Below the pieces are notes generated by a model that saw only the letters and a program-made list of their open reading frames with translations, made no database searches and was not told where the DNA came from. Positions 22,600-34,329 of a stretch of DNA of 64,000 nucleotides are shown here, piece after piece (the stretch's first letter is position 1; each line of letters begins with the position of its first letter). The DNA is from Linyphia triangularis (taxonomy: Eukaryota > Arthropoda > Arachnida > Araneae > Linyphiidae), in the NCBI GenBank assembly GCA_963978545.1, contig OZ021728.1, positions 558,001-622,000 on the forward strand. The letters are read 5' to 3'. Position numbers and translations under genes: made by a program.

Positions 22600-25500
22600 A
22601 TGCCGCTAAATACAGCTGCAACTTCAAATAAACCAGTTATGACCTTTTTGGCGAAGGCACGAAAATGTGATTTAATAGTCCTTGTTAGAGAACTTAACTT
22701 AACTGTTCCCGAACATGCGACAATTGCACAGATGAATAAATTAATTACTGAGTCTAGTGATTATTCTGCGGAAATCACTAAAGATATGTTAGCTACTATA
22801 GTTAGCGAACGTGAGGAGGAAGAACGACAAGCTCAACTCGATATTGAAAGGGAAGAAAGACAAGCCCAACGCGATTTAGAACTAAAAAAATTAGAAGCCG
22901 AAACCGCAAACCGACAAAATCAGCCGATAGAAAATTCCGGAACAAAATATGATGTTTTAAAAATTATGAAACCTTTTGATATGAAAAGCGACGTAGCTAT
23001 ATTCTTAACATTATTCGAAAGACAAATTTCTAGAGCAGAAATAACAAAAGAGAACTGGGTTACCCATTTGTTAACACTACTTCCATTAGAGATCGTTAAT
23101 TTAATTGCACGGGAACCAGAAATCAAGGCTAACGATTACGATCATATAAAAAAAGTACTTCTAAAACGCTTTTATTTATCACCAGAACAGTTTCGTCAAA
23201 ATTTTGCTAGTCATAAAAAAGACATTCAAGCTTCATGGAGAGATTTCGCTTTTGAGCTGACAAGCTTTTTGGAAGGATGGCTACAGGGATTAAAAGTAGA
23301 AACTTTTCAAGATTTAAAAGAACTAATGATCGTAGATCAACTGAAACGAAAAATGCCAAAAGAAACTCGCGAACATTTTCTAGATGACCTGCCTAAAATA
23401 TCTCGAGTAGAAGAGTTGATAGAAAAACTCGACGATTTCGATTCGGTTAGAAGAAATATTTCAAATATAAATTTACGAGGAAATAGGGGGTACGAAACAA
23501 AGTATAATGATAGCGAACATGTAACAGGTCATTATAATAAACGTGCCCAAACCTGGTCAAAAAAGCAGCTTACTAACCCATGTGTATATAATAAAAATAA
23601 TAGTGCATCTTGTGGCTATGACAAATATAATAGTGCATCTGGTGGTTATATTAGAAATAATGATTCTTCTTGTGTAAATAATGGTAGAAGTAATACTGTA
23701 AATAATGATAAATATAATACTGTAAATGATTATGATACTACCAATAGAAATAAAAGTAGTTTAGTTGATAAGAATAACAGTATAGTCTGCTGGCACTGTA
23801 ACAAGTTTGGTCATAAAAGTTTTGTGTGCCCAGACAAAAGGGTAGTTAACAGTGTAAATAAAGCTTTACCAGTATGTAATAAAACTTGGAAAAAGTTAAT
23901 TATTAGAGGTAATGAAGTTTTATCTTTGGTGGATACAGGGAGTGATTTATGTCTATGTAATCTAGAATTTTATTCAAGTATTAGTAATCCGGAATTATTA
24001 CATGAAAGTATTATTATTAATGGGGTTAACACACAAGGTATTATACCAAAGGGATATTTTTACTGTGATATTGAAATTGATAATTTTACCATATCAAATA
24101 AAGTGTATGTGATGGATAATCTGAGTACCACATTCATTCTGGGAATGGATTTGCTTTCCAAAGTAAATTATGTTTTAAGCGATCAAGAACTCGTAATTCG
24201 TAGTATTAAAGATCATAAAACAATCTCTTTAGCTCAAATGAAACAGATCAAAATGCCCAAAGAACAGGAAATAAAAAGATACTTTATTTCCAGCGTTTTT
24301 ATAAAAGAGGCAATTCCGTCTTACGATAAATTCAAGGTCAAAAGGTATCACTCTTCAGAAATCAATGAGCTGCATGATTCGCAAATATCTTTCGGAGGTA
24401 AACAGGGCCACGTGCTTGTGGAACAACATGGCGGTGTGCTCACATCACAACAAAACCACGTGCGTTTGTTGACAAACAGAAAAAGCTGCGGATTCCTAAC
24501 AGTTCATAGATTAGATTCAGATAATGAAAAGGCTTCTATTCCGGAAAGAAACATTTCAACGAATAATGATTTTAAGGAAAATGATATTTTTAAAACTGTT
24601 GGAATTTTAAATGATAACTTTTTGGATTTAGTGCACATTAGAGATTTAAGCGTTAGAAAGGAGGTTTCGGACTTAATAAAAAATTACGTTCCGAATAAAA
24701 CGAAGAGTACTAATTTAAAGATGAAAATAATTTTGAAAGACGATATTCCTATTCGTCAACGTCCTAGAAGATTAGCTTTGCCCGAGAAACTGGAGGTTGA
24801 TAAAATCGTTGCCGAATGGCTTGAAAAAGGGATTATACGGAACAGCTGTTCAGATTACTGTTCTCCAGTGGTCTTAGTGAAAAAGAAATCTGGAGAATCA
24901 CGTTTAGCAATCGACTATAGGTTGATTAATCGTCGTTTAATTAAAGATAGTTTTCCCCTACCCATTATCGAAGAAGTTTTAGATCAATTAGGGAATAATA
25001 AGGTGTTCTCAAAAATTGATTTGAAGAGCGGGTTTATGCACGTCGACGTTGAGGAAGACAGCATAAAATATACTTCTTTCGTGACTCATTCTTCTCAGTT
25101 TGAATTCTGTAAAATGCCCTTCGGGATGTCAACAAGTCCAGCAATATTTCAAAGATACATTAACTATGTATTCAGAGATCTTCTTAAAGATGGAACTGTG
25201 CTTATTTATCTTGACGATATAATTCTGCCATCGCTTAATGAACGTGAGAATGTCAACAGTTTGAAGAGAGTGTTAGAAACAGCATCCCAATACGGTCTTG
25301 AATTAAATTTAAAGAAGTGCCAATTTTTAAAAAAGAAGATAGAATTTTTGGGACATGTCATTGAGAATGGTACAATTAAACCTTCGTTCGACAAAGTTAA
25401 AGCGGTCCAGAACTTCCCCACACCTAAAAATGTAAAAGGCGTTCAAAGTTTTTTGGGATTGACGGGATATTTTCGTAAATACATCAAATCATATTCCCTT

Positions 25501-27222
25501 ATAGCGAAACCATTGAGTGATTTACTTAGAAACAACACTACATTTTATTTTGGGAATGAGCAGCAAAATGCCTTTAAAGAACTGAAAGACATCCTTTCAA
25601 AGAGTCCTGTGCTTCACATTTATCAACCGGGTGCAAGATTAGAGTTACACACAGACGCAAGTTCTTATGGGTATGGTGCAATTCTTTTCCAGGAAGCGGA
25701 AGATAAGAAGTTGTATCCCATATACTACATGAGTAAAAAAACATCGATGCACGAAGAAAAATATTCAAGCCATGAATTAGAAGTTTTAGCAGTAATTGAA
25801 GCTTTGAAAAAATTTAGAAACTATTTATTAGGCACTAAGTTTAAAATAGTTACCGACTGCTCCGCATTTAAAATGACCATGAGCAAGCGTGATTTAACAC
25901 CAAAAATAGCCCGTTATGCACTTATACTTGAAGAGTATGACTACGAAATTGTACACAGACCTGGTACTCGTATGAAACATGTTGATTCTTTAAGTCGACA
26001 TCCTGTTTTGATAGCTACGTGTGAAGACATAACACGAAATATCACCGCTGCACAAGCAACTGATGAGTACATCCAAACAATCAAAGAGGCCTTAGAAGAA
26101 GGAAGAGTAAACAACTTCGTCGAGAAGAATAACATTTTGTATAAGGTTGTCAATGATAGAGAGCTACTGGTAGTACCACAAGAAATGCAAGCAGAAATTG
26201 CGAGGAAGATTCATAGTAATGGACATTTCGCTGCACAAAAAACAGAAGAAATTTTGAAGCAAGAATATTTTATACCAAAGGCACGTAACATCATTGAAAC
26301 AGTCATAGCAAACTGCGTTGAATGCATACTTTGCAATGCGAAGAAAGGAAAAGCAGAAGGATTTTTAAATCCCATTTCGAAAGACAGCATTCCTCTACAT
26401 ACTTACCATGTTGATTTCGTTGGACCCCTACCTTCTACAAACAAGCAGTACAAGCATATATTTTCTGTCATCGATTCTTTTACGAAGTTTGTATGGTTTT
26501 ACCCAGTGAAATCTACATCTGCCAATGACGCCATACAAAAATTAAAACAACAGCAAGCCATTTTTGGAAATCCGTCACGAATAATAGCGGATAAAGGTTC
26601 AGCTTTCACGTCGAAGCAGTTCGAAGAGTATTGTCAAGAGGAGAACATAGAGCTTATTACCATAACAACTGGAATTCCGAGAGGTAACGGACAGATCGAA
26701 AGAATTCATGGAACTTTGGCACCAATCCTTGCCAAGCTGTCGATTGAGGAACCTGAAAAGTGGTTCAAGCACGTCGATAAAGTCCAGCGAACGATGAATT
26801 CAACAACAAGTCGAAGTACCAAGAGAACTCCTTTCGAATTACTAACTGGAGTCAAGATGCGAAATAAAGAAGATTTGAAGATTTTGGAAATGCTGGAAGA
26901 GGAGAGAATTACAGAGATGATGAACACTCGTGAAGTAGAACGCGAAGAAGCTAAGAAGAATATCCTTAAACTACAGGAGGAAAATCGAAGAAACTTCAAC
27001 AAGAAGAGAAAGGTCACCCACAACTACAAGATCGGAGACCTAGTAGCAATACAAAGAACACAGATGGGGCAAGGAATGAAACTGCGTCCTAAGTTTCATG
27101 GACCTTATGAAGTCATCAAGATCAGACCGAAAGACCGATACGATGTGAAAAAAGTGGGTCATCATGAGGGACCTAATCAGACGTCGACTGCGGCCGATCT
27201 CATGAAAAAATGGGGACAATAG
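22600..27222 (+). CDS. gag-pol: Gag-Pol polyprotein, Ty3/mdg4-type LTR retrotransposon
   Basis: One open frame of 1540 codons. The chosen start is the first ATG (context AACCATGC); the open frame upstream of it begins only with non-ATG codons. Order: Gag with a charged helical region (about 60-110) and capsid-like region; zinc knuckle C397-W-H-C...H...C410 (CX2CX4HX4C); protease LVDTGS with D445; reverse transcriptase with D807 (KIDLKSGF) and YLDD at 870-873; RNase H with D1019 (LHTDAS); integrase with HHCC-type zinc region (CVECILC), D1272, D1331 and E1367 (35 residues between the last two, DD35E); and a GPY/F-like module at about 1501-1503. This protease-RT-RNaseH-integrase order defines Ty3/mdg4 elements. 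No envelope gene or chromodomain is visible. Gag and Pol share one frame without a stop or frameshift, so the gag/pol ratio must be set in another way. All catalytic residues I can check are present. Confidence 0.95.
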   Translation: MPLNTAATSNKPVMTFLAKARKCDLIVLVRELNLTVPEHATIAQMNKLITESSDYSAEITKDMLATIVSEREEEERQAQLDIEREERQAQRDLELKKLEAETANRQNQPIENSGTKYDVLKIMKPFDMKSDVAIFLTLFERQISRAEITKENWVTHLLTLLPLEIVNLIAREPEIKANDYDHIKKVLLKRFYLSPEQFRQNFASHKKDIQASWRDFAFELTSFLEGWLQGLKVETFQDLKELMIVDQLKRKMPKETREHFLDDLPKISRVEELIEKLDDFDSVRRNISNINLRGNRGYETKYNDSEHVTGHYNKRAQTWSKKQLTNPCVYNKNNSASCGYDKYNSASGGYIRNNDSSCVNNGRSNTVNNDKYNTVNDYDTTNRNKSSLVDKNNSIVCWHCNKFGHKSFVCPDKRVVNSVNKALPVCNKTWKKLIIRGNEVLSLVDTGSDLCLCNLEFYSSISNPELLHESIIINGVNTQGIIPKGYFYCDIEIDNFTISNKVYVMDNLSTTFILGMDLLSKVNYVLSDQELVIRSIKDHKTISLAQMKQIKMPKEQEIKRYFISSVFIKEAIPSYDKFKVKRYHSSEINELHDSQISFGGKQGHVLVEQHGGVLTSQQNHVRLLTNRKSCGFLTVHRLDSDNEKASIPERNISTNNDFKENDIFKTVGILNDNFLDLVHIRDLSVRKEVSDLIKNYVPNKTKSTNLKMKIILKDDIPIRQRPRRLALPEKLEVDKIVAEWLEKGIIRNSCSDYCSPVVLVKKKSGESRLAIDYRLINRRLIKDSFPLPIIEEVLDQLGNNKVFSKIDLKSGFMHVDVEEDSIKYTSFVTHSSQFEFCKMPFGMSTSPAIFQRYINYVFRDLLKDGTVLIYLDDIILPSLNERENVNSLKRVLETASQYGLELNLKKCQFLKKKIEFLGHVIENGTIKPSFDKVKAVQNFPTPKNVKGVQSFLGLTGYFRKYIKSYSLIAKPLSDLLRNNTTFYFGNEQQNAFKELKDILSKSPVLHIYQPGARLELHTDASSYGYGAILFQEAEDKKLYPIYYMSKKTSMHEEKYSSHELEVLAVIEALKKFRNYLLGTKFKIVTDCSAFKMTMSKRDLTPKIARYALILEEYDYEIVHRPGTRMKHVDSLSRHPVLIATCEDITRNITAAQATDEYIQTIKEALEEGRVNNFVEKNNILYKVVNDRELLVVPQEMQAEIARKIHSNGHFAAQKTEEILKQEYFIPKARNIIETVIANCVECILCNAKKGKAEGFLNPISKDSIPLHTYHVDFVGPLPSTNKQYKHIFSVIDSFTKFVWFYPVKSTSANDAIQKLKQQQAIFGNPSRIIADKGSAFTSKQFEEYCQEENIELITITTGIPRGNGQIERIHGTLAPILAKLSIEEPEKWFKHVDKVQRTMNSTTSRSTKRTPFELLTGVKMRNKEDLKILEMLEEERITEMMNTREVEREEAKKNILKLQEENRRNFNKKRKVTHNYKIGDLVAIQRTQMGQGMKLRPKFHGPYEVIKIRPKDRYDVKKVGHHEGPNQTSTAADLMKKWGQ

Positions 27223-27577
27223 AAAGTCATAAACTAAAAAACTTTTTGGTTGTGAACTTTTCCTAAGTGTTTTTGAACTCTTTCAAGAGAACTTTAATTT
27301 CGAACTTTTTCGAATTTTGAAACTTTTTCAGTGTTTTTTAACTTTTCTAGTGAACTTTTTAAGGTTTTCTTGATAACTTTTCAAGATGTTTGAACATTTT
27401 CTAGCGATTTTTTTTTAAACTACAAACTTTTTGGGGAGAATCCTGCAAGTTTAGAACTTTTCATCACATCCTACACCAAATTTTTGTAAAATTTTGGAAC
27501 ATTTTTCTCTCCGTTTTCTTTTGATTCTTTTCAGAATTTGATATCAGGCGAGGACGCCTGCATTGTCAGGACGGCCG
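27223..27577 (+). other. Retroelement 3' untranslated region
   Basis: A T-rich stretch with many GAACTTTT-like repeats (about 27240-27450). Directly before the 3' LTR there is no obvious polypurine tract; instead there are two small inverted repeats, GGCG-AGGA-CGCC and CCTG-CATTGT-CAGG. Confidence 0.7.
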
Positions 27578-27829
27578 TGTGGGTTGGAGATCCCTCCAAT
27601 AGATGGCATTCCCTTCAACGGATGTCGCCCCTGGCGGAGAAGTCGTGAAGTAGGAGTACGGGATGACGGAAGGAGAGAGGGAGAAGACCTTCTTCTGGAG
27701 AGAGAGAACGAGAGCGGAAGGTGCTGTGGGGTTTTGTCCCCTGACGATGTATAATAACCTCAAAATATGTTGATTAAAGTTCAATGAACAACCACTGCCT
27801 AATTATTCAGCCCCACTAGCCTTCCCACA
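27578..27829 (+). mobile_element. 3' LTR of Ty3/mdg4-type retrotransposon
   Basis: 252 bases, identical by eye to the 5' LTR. The full element is 21756-27829 (6074 bases). Confidence 0.95.
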
Positions 27830-28749
27830 TATATATATATATATATATTTCTGAGCGAATACTATACTTTCATTACCTTATGTATACATATGGGTTATTG
27901 AAAGTAATAACTGCTGATAGAACTGTTTTTAATATTTAAAATTCGACGCAAACATCGAGTACGCGCTGACAACAGAAACGCGGCGTTATGTTAAGGAATG
28001 TAAAAATGGTCAATGCATATAAAGGACTTTTATATTAAAATAATTAGTTAATTTTTAAACACGTTATCTACAACAATTTTTAAACAAATTATTTATAAAT
28101 TTTGTTTAAATAATTAAACAGAAAAATTCACAAACTTTACCTCTTGATTGTATTTCTGGACTTATTGTTGAAAAATCGACTTACACCACTTTAATGGCCG
28201 TCAACTAATCCCATCGCACTTCCTTTTCAACAAGCCATTTCAATAATGAGCCATTGAAATGGATTGTGACATTGATGTTCACAAAAGAGGACTCTTTCGA
28301 AACTTATTTTCCGGATAAATGTTGTTTTTGTGTGGTTCTCACCCCTGAAGAAATCCAAGGCTGTGTTTTTTTTTTTTTATCGCGTTTCCGTCGCTTCATT
28401 CTGGTGATTGCGTAATTGTGTTTCGTCGGTGAGAAGGGGGATGTGTGTATTAACTGCAAGTCACAGGTTTTCTTTTTTGTTAAATCCTTTTGGTAAACTT
28501 TGGTTTTGTTTGTGTGTGGCATCCGGGCCGCGTTTGCTGACTTGACGCATACGTTCGATGACGATGCATTCTATCGATTTTTAAGGACTATCACTATAAA
28601 AGGTCGCTTTAACACGCGTTTCTCTAATCATTTCCAAAATAGTAATAAATCTTATTTTACCGATCCTAGTTCTTTCCTCTTGCCAAAACTATTTTAATCA
28701 AAATGTATAAAACACTTCAGTCCCGTTTGCCGAGACCCCTCATTGGTAT
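27830..28749. other. Non-coding, continuation of split repeat
   Basis: An (AT)n remnant, then the ACTTTCATTACC...GGGTTATTGAAAGT core (27862-27905). The dispersed GATGACGATGCATTCTATCGA motif lies near 28557. A T run lies near 28365. No gene; the 65- and 72-codon frames have no domain. Confidence 0.45.
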
Positions 28750-29448
28750 TGTTACGAATCTCTGTATATTTGTAAATATTTCGTAGCATTAATTATGTAA
28801 AAAGATAAATTTCTGTACATTTCGCATAAGGCAGTGCGAGGGTTTGCTTTTCTGCAATGTGTGTCTTAATGCTTAATAACGAGTTTTACAGAAATAACGC
28901 TGGGAAGCGAGTTTTATAAGGAGCAGGGCATTTAACATTATGGTAATGGCAATATCGCCAAGTTGGTGATGGTTTTGGCGACTAATTTTTGTTGCCAAAT
29001 TTAGCGAGAAATCGCCAAATGTCGCCAAACTTGGCGACCATTTGGCAACATTTTGATCCCCATGTACATGTATAGGACTTTTCGACTACGATCTGGAAAG
29101 TTCTCCAAATATCTACCTCTAGAAGTTTCAAAAAGGTTTGACTCCTATATAAGGCCGGCCGTGAGTTGAATTAGTGAGTTGAGTCAGTTATTTGACTGGA
29201 GTTACTGAGTTAGCTCTCTCAGCGAGCATTCAGAGAGTTCCGAAAGTGAACTGTATTGCATTGTCTTTTGTATTGATTTGTAGCAGTTGTTTATCTAGTT
29301 TTTAACTGCTGTTTTGTGCTCTATTGAGTCTACTAGAACGAGAAGTTCTGGAGTTGTAAAGGAATCTGCGAAGAGTTATATCGGAATAAATTTCTGCAAG
29401 TTTTGATCTGCTTTGGCTTCAAGTCTTTCGAACCCCATCCACGCAACA
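28750..29448 (+). mobile_element. Solo LTR with TSD GTAT
   Basis: TGTTACGAATCTC...CACGCAACA, 699 bases, flanked by GTAT on both sides (28746-28749, 29449-29452). It has a TATA box (TATATAAGG at 29146) and an AATAAA at about 29384, as expected of an LTR promoter and poly(A) signal. A second solo LTR of this family is at 46555-47282 and a 5' fragment at 37434. Confidence 0.9.
29146..29152 (+). promoter_or_regulatory. TATA box of solo LTR
   Basis: TATATAA in the LTR, followed by GAGTCAGTT, an initiator-like sequence about 25-35 bases downstream. Confidence 0.55.
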
Positions 29449-30127
29449 GTATGTAGGTCGCTTCGCTCACAGAATGGTTAATTTCCTACGTAAAACCGAG
29501 CTCGCTTCGCTCACTAAAAGTTTAAATGTAAAAAAAAAATATCGCTTCGCTCGCCAAACAAGTTACATTGTTACGCAAACACGGCTCGCTTCCCTCGCTG
29601 AAAAGTTCATTAACACACATGCACAGGCTCACTTCACTCGTTGAAAGGTTCATTGCTATACAAGCATAAGCTTGCTTCACTTTCTAAAAATTTATTGCTA
29701 CTTTAACTCTCAATAGTAATACAACTCCCCTCTGAGAATATTTTAACATGTGTTTGTGAAAAGCAAAATTAGGAGACCAAAACTATTGAAGTTGAAATTT
29801 TCAGAGCTCTAGGCCTAATAGAAGTTGTTTTTTGTAAAAATATTAATTAAAAATAAATGAAATTTTTAACATTCGGTTTGTCAAAAATCCAATTAGAAGG
29901 TCAAAACAACTTAGGTTGAAAATTTCAGAACTGTACCTTTATTTGAAGTCATTTTGTAAAAAATTTTTACAAATAATTTTAAAAATATAATTAAAATTTT
30001 TACATTCTGTTCGTTGAAGATACAATTAGAAAGCCAAAACTAGTTATGTGGGAAATTTCAGAGTTCTGTTGCTATTTGAAGTAGTTTTCTATAGATCCAC
30101 AGAGAGATTCTTTGTTTTCTTAATAGA
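29449..30127 (-). mobile_element. Helitron 5' part with three tandem units
   Basis: On the minus strand it starts TCTATTAAGAAAACAAAG after A (30127) and runs through three ~130-base units (TTTCAGAGCTCTAGG near 29800, 29928 and 30058). It then enters CTTCGCTCGC-type sequence at 29455-29640. The 3' end is lost next to the solo LTR. Same family as 19632-21105 and 41464-42633. Confidence 0.55.
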
Positions 30128-31664
30128 TAATTGGGCGTGAATGCATAAATTTATTACGGCGTGTGGTCCTGTCCATTCAACGTTGCGTTGCGTAATAACT
30201 CTATAAGTGAAATAATTTAACCAATCATTGTGGAAACTCTGTTACCAAAATTATTTTCATCGGAATAAATAAAAGATATTTGGATGTGAATGCATAAATT
30301 AAAGGTTCATTTTTAATAAATAAATTTTGATTGGCCGCATATTTTGCTAATAGAGATGTTTTTAATATTTAAAATTAGATGTAACCACCAAGCACACGAA
30401 ATTTTGTTTCCTTGGTTTATTTTTGCGGAAAGCTAATTAACCCACTTTTTGTCACGAGCTGAAACTCGGCAGACACTCGTTGTCGGGGACAATGTGTTCT
30501 GTCAAGTTTTGGAGGCTGTCGTCACTAAAAGGGGTCGTTTTTACACTCGTAGGACTAATTAAACTACTTGCCGTTCTCCGGTCGAGCTGGAACTTGACAG
30601 ATAGATTCATTGTCGGTAAGAAGTTTTGGAAGGTGTCCTTTAAAGGATTTACACAGATGTGTGCAAATACTTTGAATGTTGTCTGTGTTTTATTATCCGT
30701 AATTGCGTTGATACTTTTCGACCTTCAATTTTGCTTACTTTTTCTTCTTAAAATTACTTCATCTGTTGCGGGGAGTTCGTCCTCCAAAGCATTCTTCGTC
30801 TGTGCTGTTTCAAAAAATATCATCACCCTGACTTTTAAATCGTGTTTTAACGCAAGCGAGCGTAATAAAAAGAATTTCGCTCTTCCCCACCTGTTTGCGT
30901 TTCGAGGTCACAATGATGTCAGAAATACTTTCGTTTCCCGCGTAAACAACGCGATGGCGTAGAATATCTAGCTGTTTTGTATTCACAGTGTCGTCAATAT
31001 ATATAGATATTTTTTAAATAGGATTTCACGGTTTTGTTATGTTCGTTATTGCATAGTTCTTACTTTTGAGGTTGAGTGCGTTTTTACTTTCAATTACCCA
31101 TTTGTTTACATAGGATAATGAAAGAAGTGTTTTCGGTAAAAAAAAAAAAATCTCACAGAAGAGCGACTTTCTGTGATATGGTGTCTTGCCTCTGTCACGT
31201 GCAAATTTCCTCCTTGATCCCCAATCGTATTTTGTAGACCGTTCGTAGAGCTGGGTTTTTTCCCCTCCCCCTTCTTTTTTTTCTTCCTTTGATTTTTTTA
31301 AAAATATATATGAGTGCATAACGAGTCTGTTTTTTGTGATGCACGCACCGTTCCAACATCATTTATTGTTTTCGCACGCGGTGAGCATTTCGAGACGGCA
31401 AAAAGTGGGTGTTGCCATTCGAAAATTTTGAGTTTCTGTTCGTATGACTGCAACCGTGGGAGCCATTTTGTTTCAATGACAATAATCTCGAACTAATACC
31501 TCTGAATAATTTTAGGTGAAATCGCATCTCGATCTGTTGAACGGAATGATCGCATATATCGACAAGGTTTCTTTATTATTTCCCTGTATACCTTAAGACC
31601 TGACAGTGCATGTAGATGTTTGTATATGCAGTGCAAGTAAAAAAGAAGTTGATGTGTGTTTCAG
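30128..31664. other. Non-coding, upstream of rhophilin exon
   Basis: No credible gene. The dispersed motif occurs at about 30445-30500 and 30580-30620. The repeat core CTTTCAATTACC lies at 31088. The 160-codon frame at 30480-30962 crosses these repeats and shows no domain. Confidence 0.5.
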
Positions 31665-31780
31665 GGTTCTGATCCTCGTCTGGCGACATGTCGAGGCAAG
31701 CAGCAGAGCCAGAGATCGAAACTCAACCAGGAGATCAACAAACAGATCAGGATCAGAAACGGAGCCGAAAGACTTTTCAA
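31665..31780 (+). CDS. RHPN: Rhophilin, HR1 exon (first confirmed exon)
   Basis: Acceptor tttcag|GGT, donor TTCAA|gtgagt. It encodes GSDPRLATCRGKQQSQRSKL followed by NQEINKQIRI-RNGAERLF, the start of the rhophilin HR1 (REM-1) domain that binds GTP-loaded Rho. Family members share the GxDPxxxTxRxKxQ...NQxI...GAExLxK pattern. The exon starts in phase 0 and ends with two bases of a Lys codon, completed by the next exon. Rhophilin is a cytoplasmic scaffold linking Rho to the actin cytoskeleton. The residues before this exon are not identified. GC content is clearly above that of the flanks. Confidence 0.9.
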
Positions 31781-32574
31781 GTGAGTTCTTTTCTTCATCA
31801 GTGCTCGAAGTGTGGGTAGACGCCACTTTTCAAGAAAATACCCATGCGTCTCCCCATTTCTAAAACCACTGAAATCCATCACACCACTTTTAAAAACATT
31901 TAATGCATCTAAAAATTACTAATGAAAAATAACATTAACTTCTTTAGCGCAAGAAGGTAAATTTTCCTTTCGCAATTTTTGTGTGTTTAATTTCAATTTT
32001 TGAATGCACGATACAATACTTGTTACACAATCAGTGACAAAATTGTTGAAAAAGAATCATTCTACCACTGTCTAACCAGTAGATGTCTACAGAGTCATGC
32101 ACTATATGCATATAATTTTTTTTTAAAGTTTTTTTTTTTTTACTATATACTACAATTTTTTCAGTTTTATCACTAAAATTTTGTTTTTAAATTTCTTGAA
32201 ATGTTAAATAATAATGAGTATGGAATATTAGATAGTACTAAAATTACATAGACGTAGATTTTTTCTTCTCAAAAAATATATATCAAGCATGTAGGGAAAT
32301 ACAAAATGGGAAATTCGAAAAAGTAATTTAAAGTTTTCAAAAAACACCCCTTTATGGTGTATATATATCATACTGTTCCGAAAATGTATTGTACTATTTT
32401 GTATAATATAATAATAGAAATGTTGTTATTTTATTCACAATTATAGGGGCACTTGCCACCAACTTTTAGGCATCCCCCCCCCCCACCTTTTTCTACCACT
32501 GGGTGTCATAATCCCAATTTTGAGAAGAAGTCCCACTAAACATCATTCTCTCTACTCGCTATGTTCCCTTCTTC
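31781..32574. other. Rhophilin intron, no defined element
   Basis: Nothing recognisable except T runs and a C run near 32467-32474. Confidence 0.5.
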
Positions 32575-32642
32575 GTTTGGAAACTACTTTCAACAAAACC
32601 TCCTTCACATTGAGTGAGTTGGTACGAAAATTATACGATTAA

Positions 32643-33338
32643 GGCGTCTTCTCACTTTAGGCACCTCGAAAATAGGCTATTTTCGCGATTTTTTTTCGAG
32701 GATTTTTGCAAACAATTATGGGATAAAATGGATCCTATATAATAAACACATCTTTCAAGTACAAGAAAAATTTTTTTTTTTTATTTTCTTGAACAATTAT
32801 TATAATAAAACAGTAGCATCGAAAAACCCGTGTAGAAATGTAATGTTGATGAAATTTCGGAAACTATTCGGCCGATTGTCATGAAATTTGAATGACATAT
32901 TCTTCATAGTTATGACTATAGCGCATATCATCAGATTTTTGAAATTTTGATTTGAAGTATTTTTTTTTTACAAAAAACTGCAAAAAAACGCGTTTTTTTG
33001 TACTTTTTCGAAAAACGTGCGCCATTTTGTTATTTTCGCGAATATCAAAAATCTGATGATATGCGCTATAGCCATAACTATGAAGAATATGTCATTCAAA
33101 TTTCATGAAATCGGCCGGATAGTTTCCGAAATTTCATCAACATTACATTTCTACACGGGTTTTTCGATGCTACTGTTTTATTATAATAATTGTTCAAAAA
33201 AATACAAAAAATTAAAAATTTTCTTGTACTTGAAAGATGTGTTTATTATATAGGATCCATTTTATCCCATAATTGTTTTCCTCTAAAAAAAATCGCGAAA
33301 ATAGCCTATTTTCGAGGTGCCTAAAGTGAGAAGACGCC
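32643..33338. mobile_element. FB1 palindromic element, copy A
   Basis: FB1 is a ~700-base hairpin starting GGCGTCTTCTCACTTTAGGC and ending in its complement. Arms of about 300 bases (with GGATCCTATATAATAAACAC and CCCGTGTAGAAATGTAATG) surround a ~100-base loop of A/T runs with GCGCCATTTTGTTATTTTCG. TTAA flanks both sides (32639-32642, 33339-33342). No coding sequence. Confidence 0.9.
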
Positions 33339-33451
33339 TTAATAAAATGGAATAAATTGTTTTCCTTTAATGTCTATTTATTATAAATGAAAATTAAGAA
33401 TACTACAGGTGGAGCCACTGCATATGCATTGACGTAAGGGATTAAAATATA

Positions 33452-34181
33452 CTAGGGGGATCCGCCCCCTGCTCGCTCGCCAACCCCCTGGATTGCTATG
33501 CTTCGTTCGCGACGCTTGCTTCAAAGTAAGGCATTTAAAATATGCCCTAGAAAAAAGTTGTTTCAGCTGCATAATCAATAAAATTCTTGAAAAGTGATAT
33601 TGTGCCATGAAACTGAAAACGTTGGACTATTTATGATGCTCTCGTACATATATTTAAAAATTTATTACATGTATTTAAAATATTTGTATGAAGTGCCAAA
33701 ATAACTAAAGTTGCGAAATTTCTTAACGAAGCAATATTAGCAATCATATGTTTGCATAATCCTGTTAACGATGCTTAAAAAATGACACAAATTGTTTATC
33801 CACAATGCTGAAATATTTATTCAATTCGTGTGAATATGAGTATGAAAACCTTAATATTCTTAAAGGAAATTCCGTGCTCAGTTTTTATAGTTATGTATCC
33901 GGAAAACGTTCGTAATAAATATGTTGTGGTTATTTGCAGAATACAAACAAATCTGGCTTGTTTTAAGTGTATAAGAAAGAGAATTCCCGAAATTCTAAAT
34001 CAAAGGAAACGTACACATCTTGCATCATTGTAAATATTAAATTTGTTTCTGTAGACTGTAAGAAGAAAAACAAAATATAGCGAATCCAAGTTGTTTTCTG
34101 TTGCCAGTTGTATTAGTCAAATTTCGAAATACAGAAATACAGCCGAATTTGGGCGGCACGCAAGAGAATTATATAAATAGA
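33452..34181 (-). mobile_element. Non-autonomous Helitron, copy 2
   Basis: On the minus strand it starts TCTATTTATATAATTC and ends GAGCAGGGGGCGGATCCCCC then TAG, followed by T. The 3' hairpin and CTAG end match the element at 12985-13716, but the 5' interior differs. The host FB3 consensus AAAATATA|TTAGACGC is split exactly between A and T, as known for Helitrons. A 67-codon frame inside (33830-34033) is not recognised. Confidence 0.8.
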
Positions 34182-34329
34182 TTAGACGCTATTTTCGAGT
34201 TTTTAATTTATGTCATTTCATTAAATCACCGTACCGAATCACTAAACGTCAAGTAGGTTTTATAGAAAGTGAACTGGTTTAGAAGTTTGTAACATAGCGA
34301 GTATAGTGAATGATCTTTGATAATAGTCC

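Noticed and set aside
30480..30962. 160-codon + frame
   Set aside because: It crosses two dispersed-repeat motifs, has no recognisable domain and lacks a splice or promoter context.
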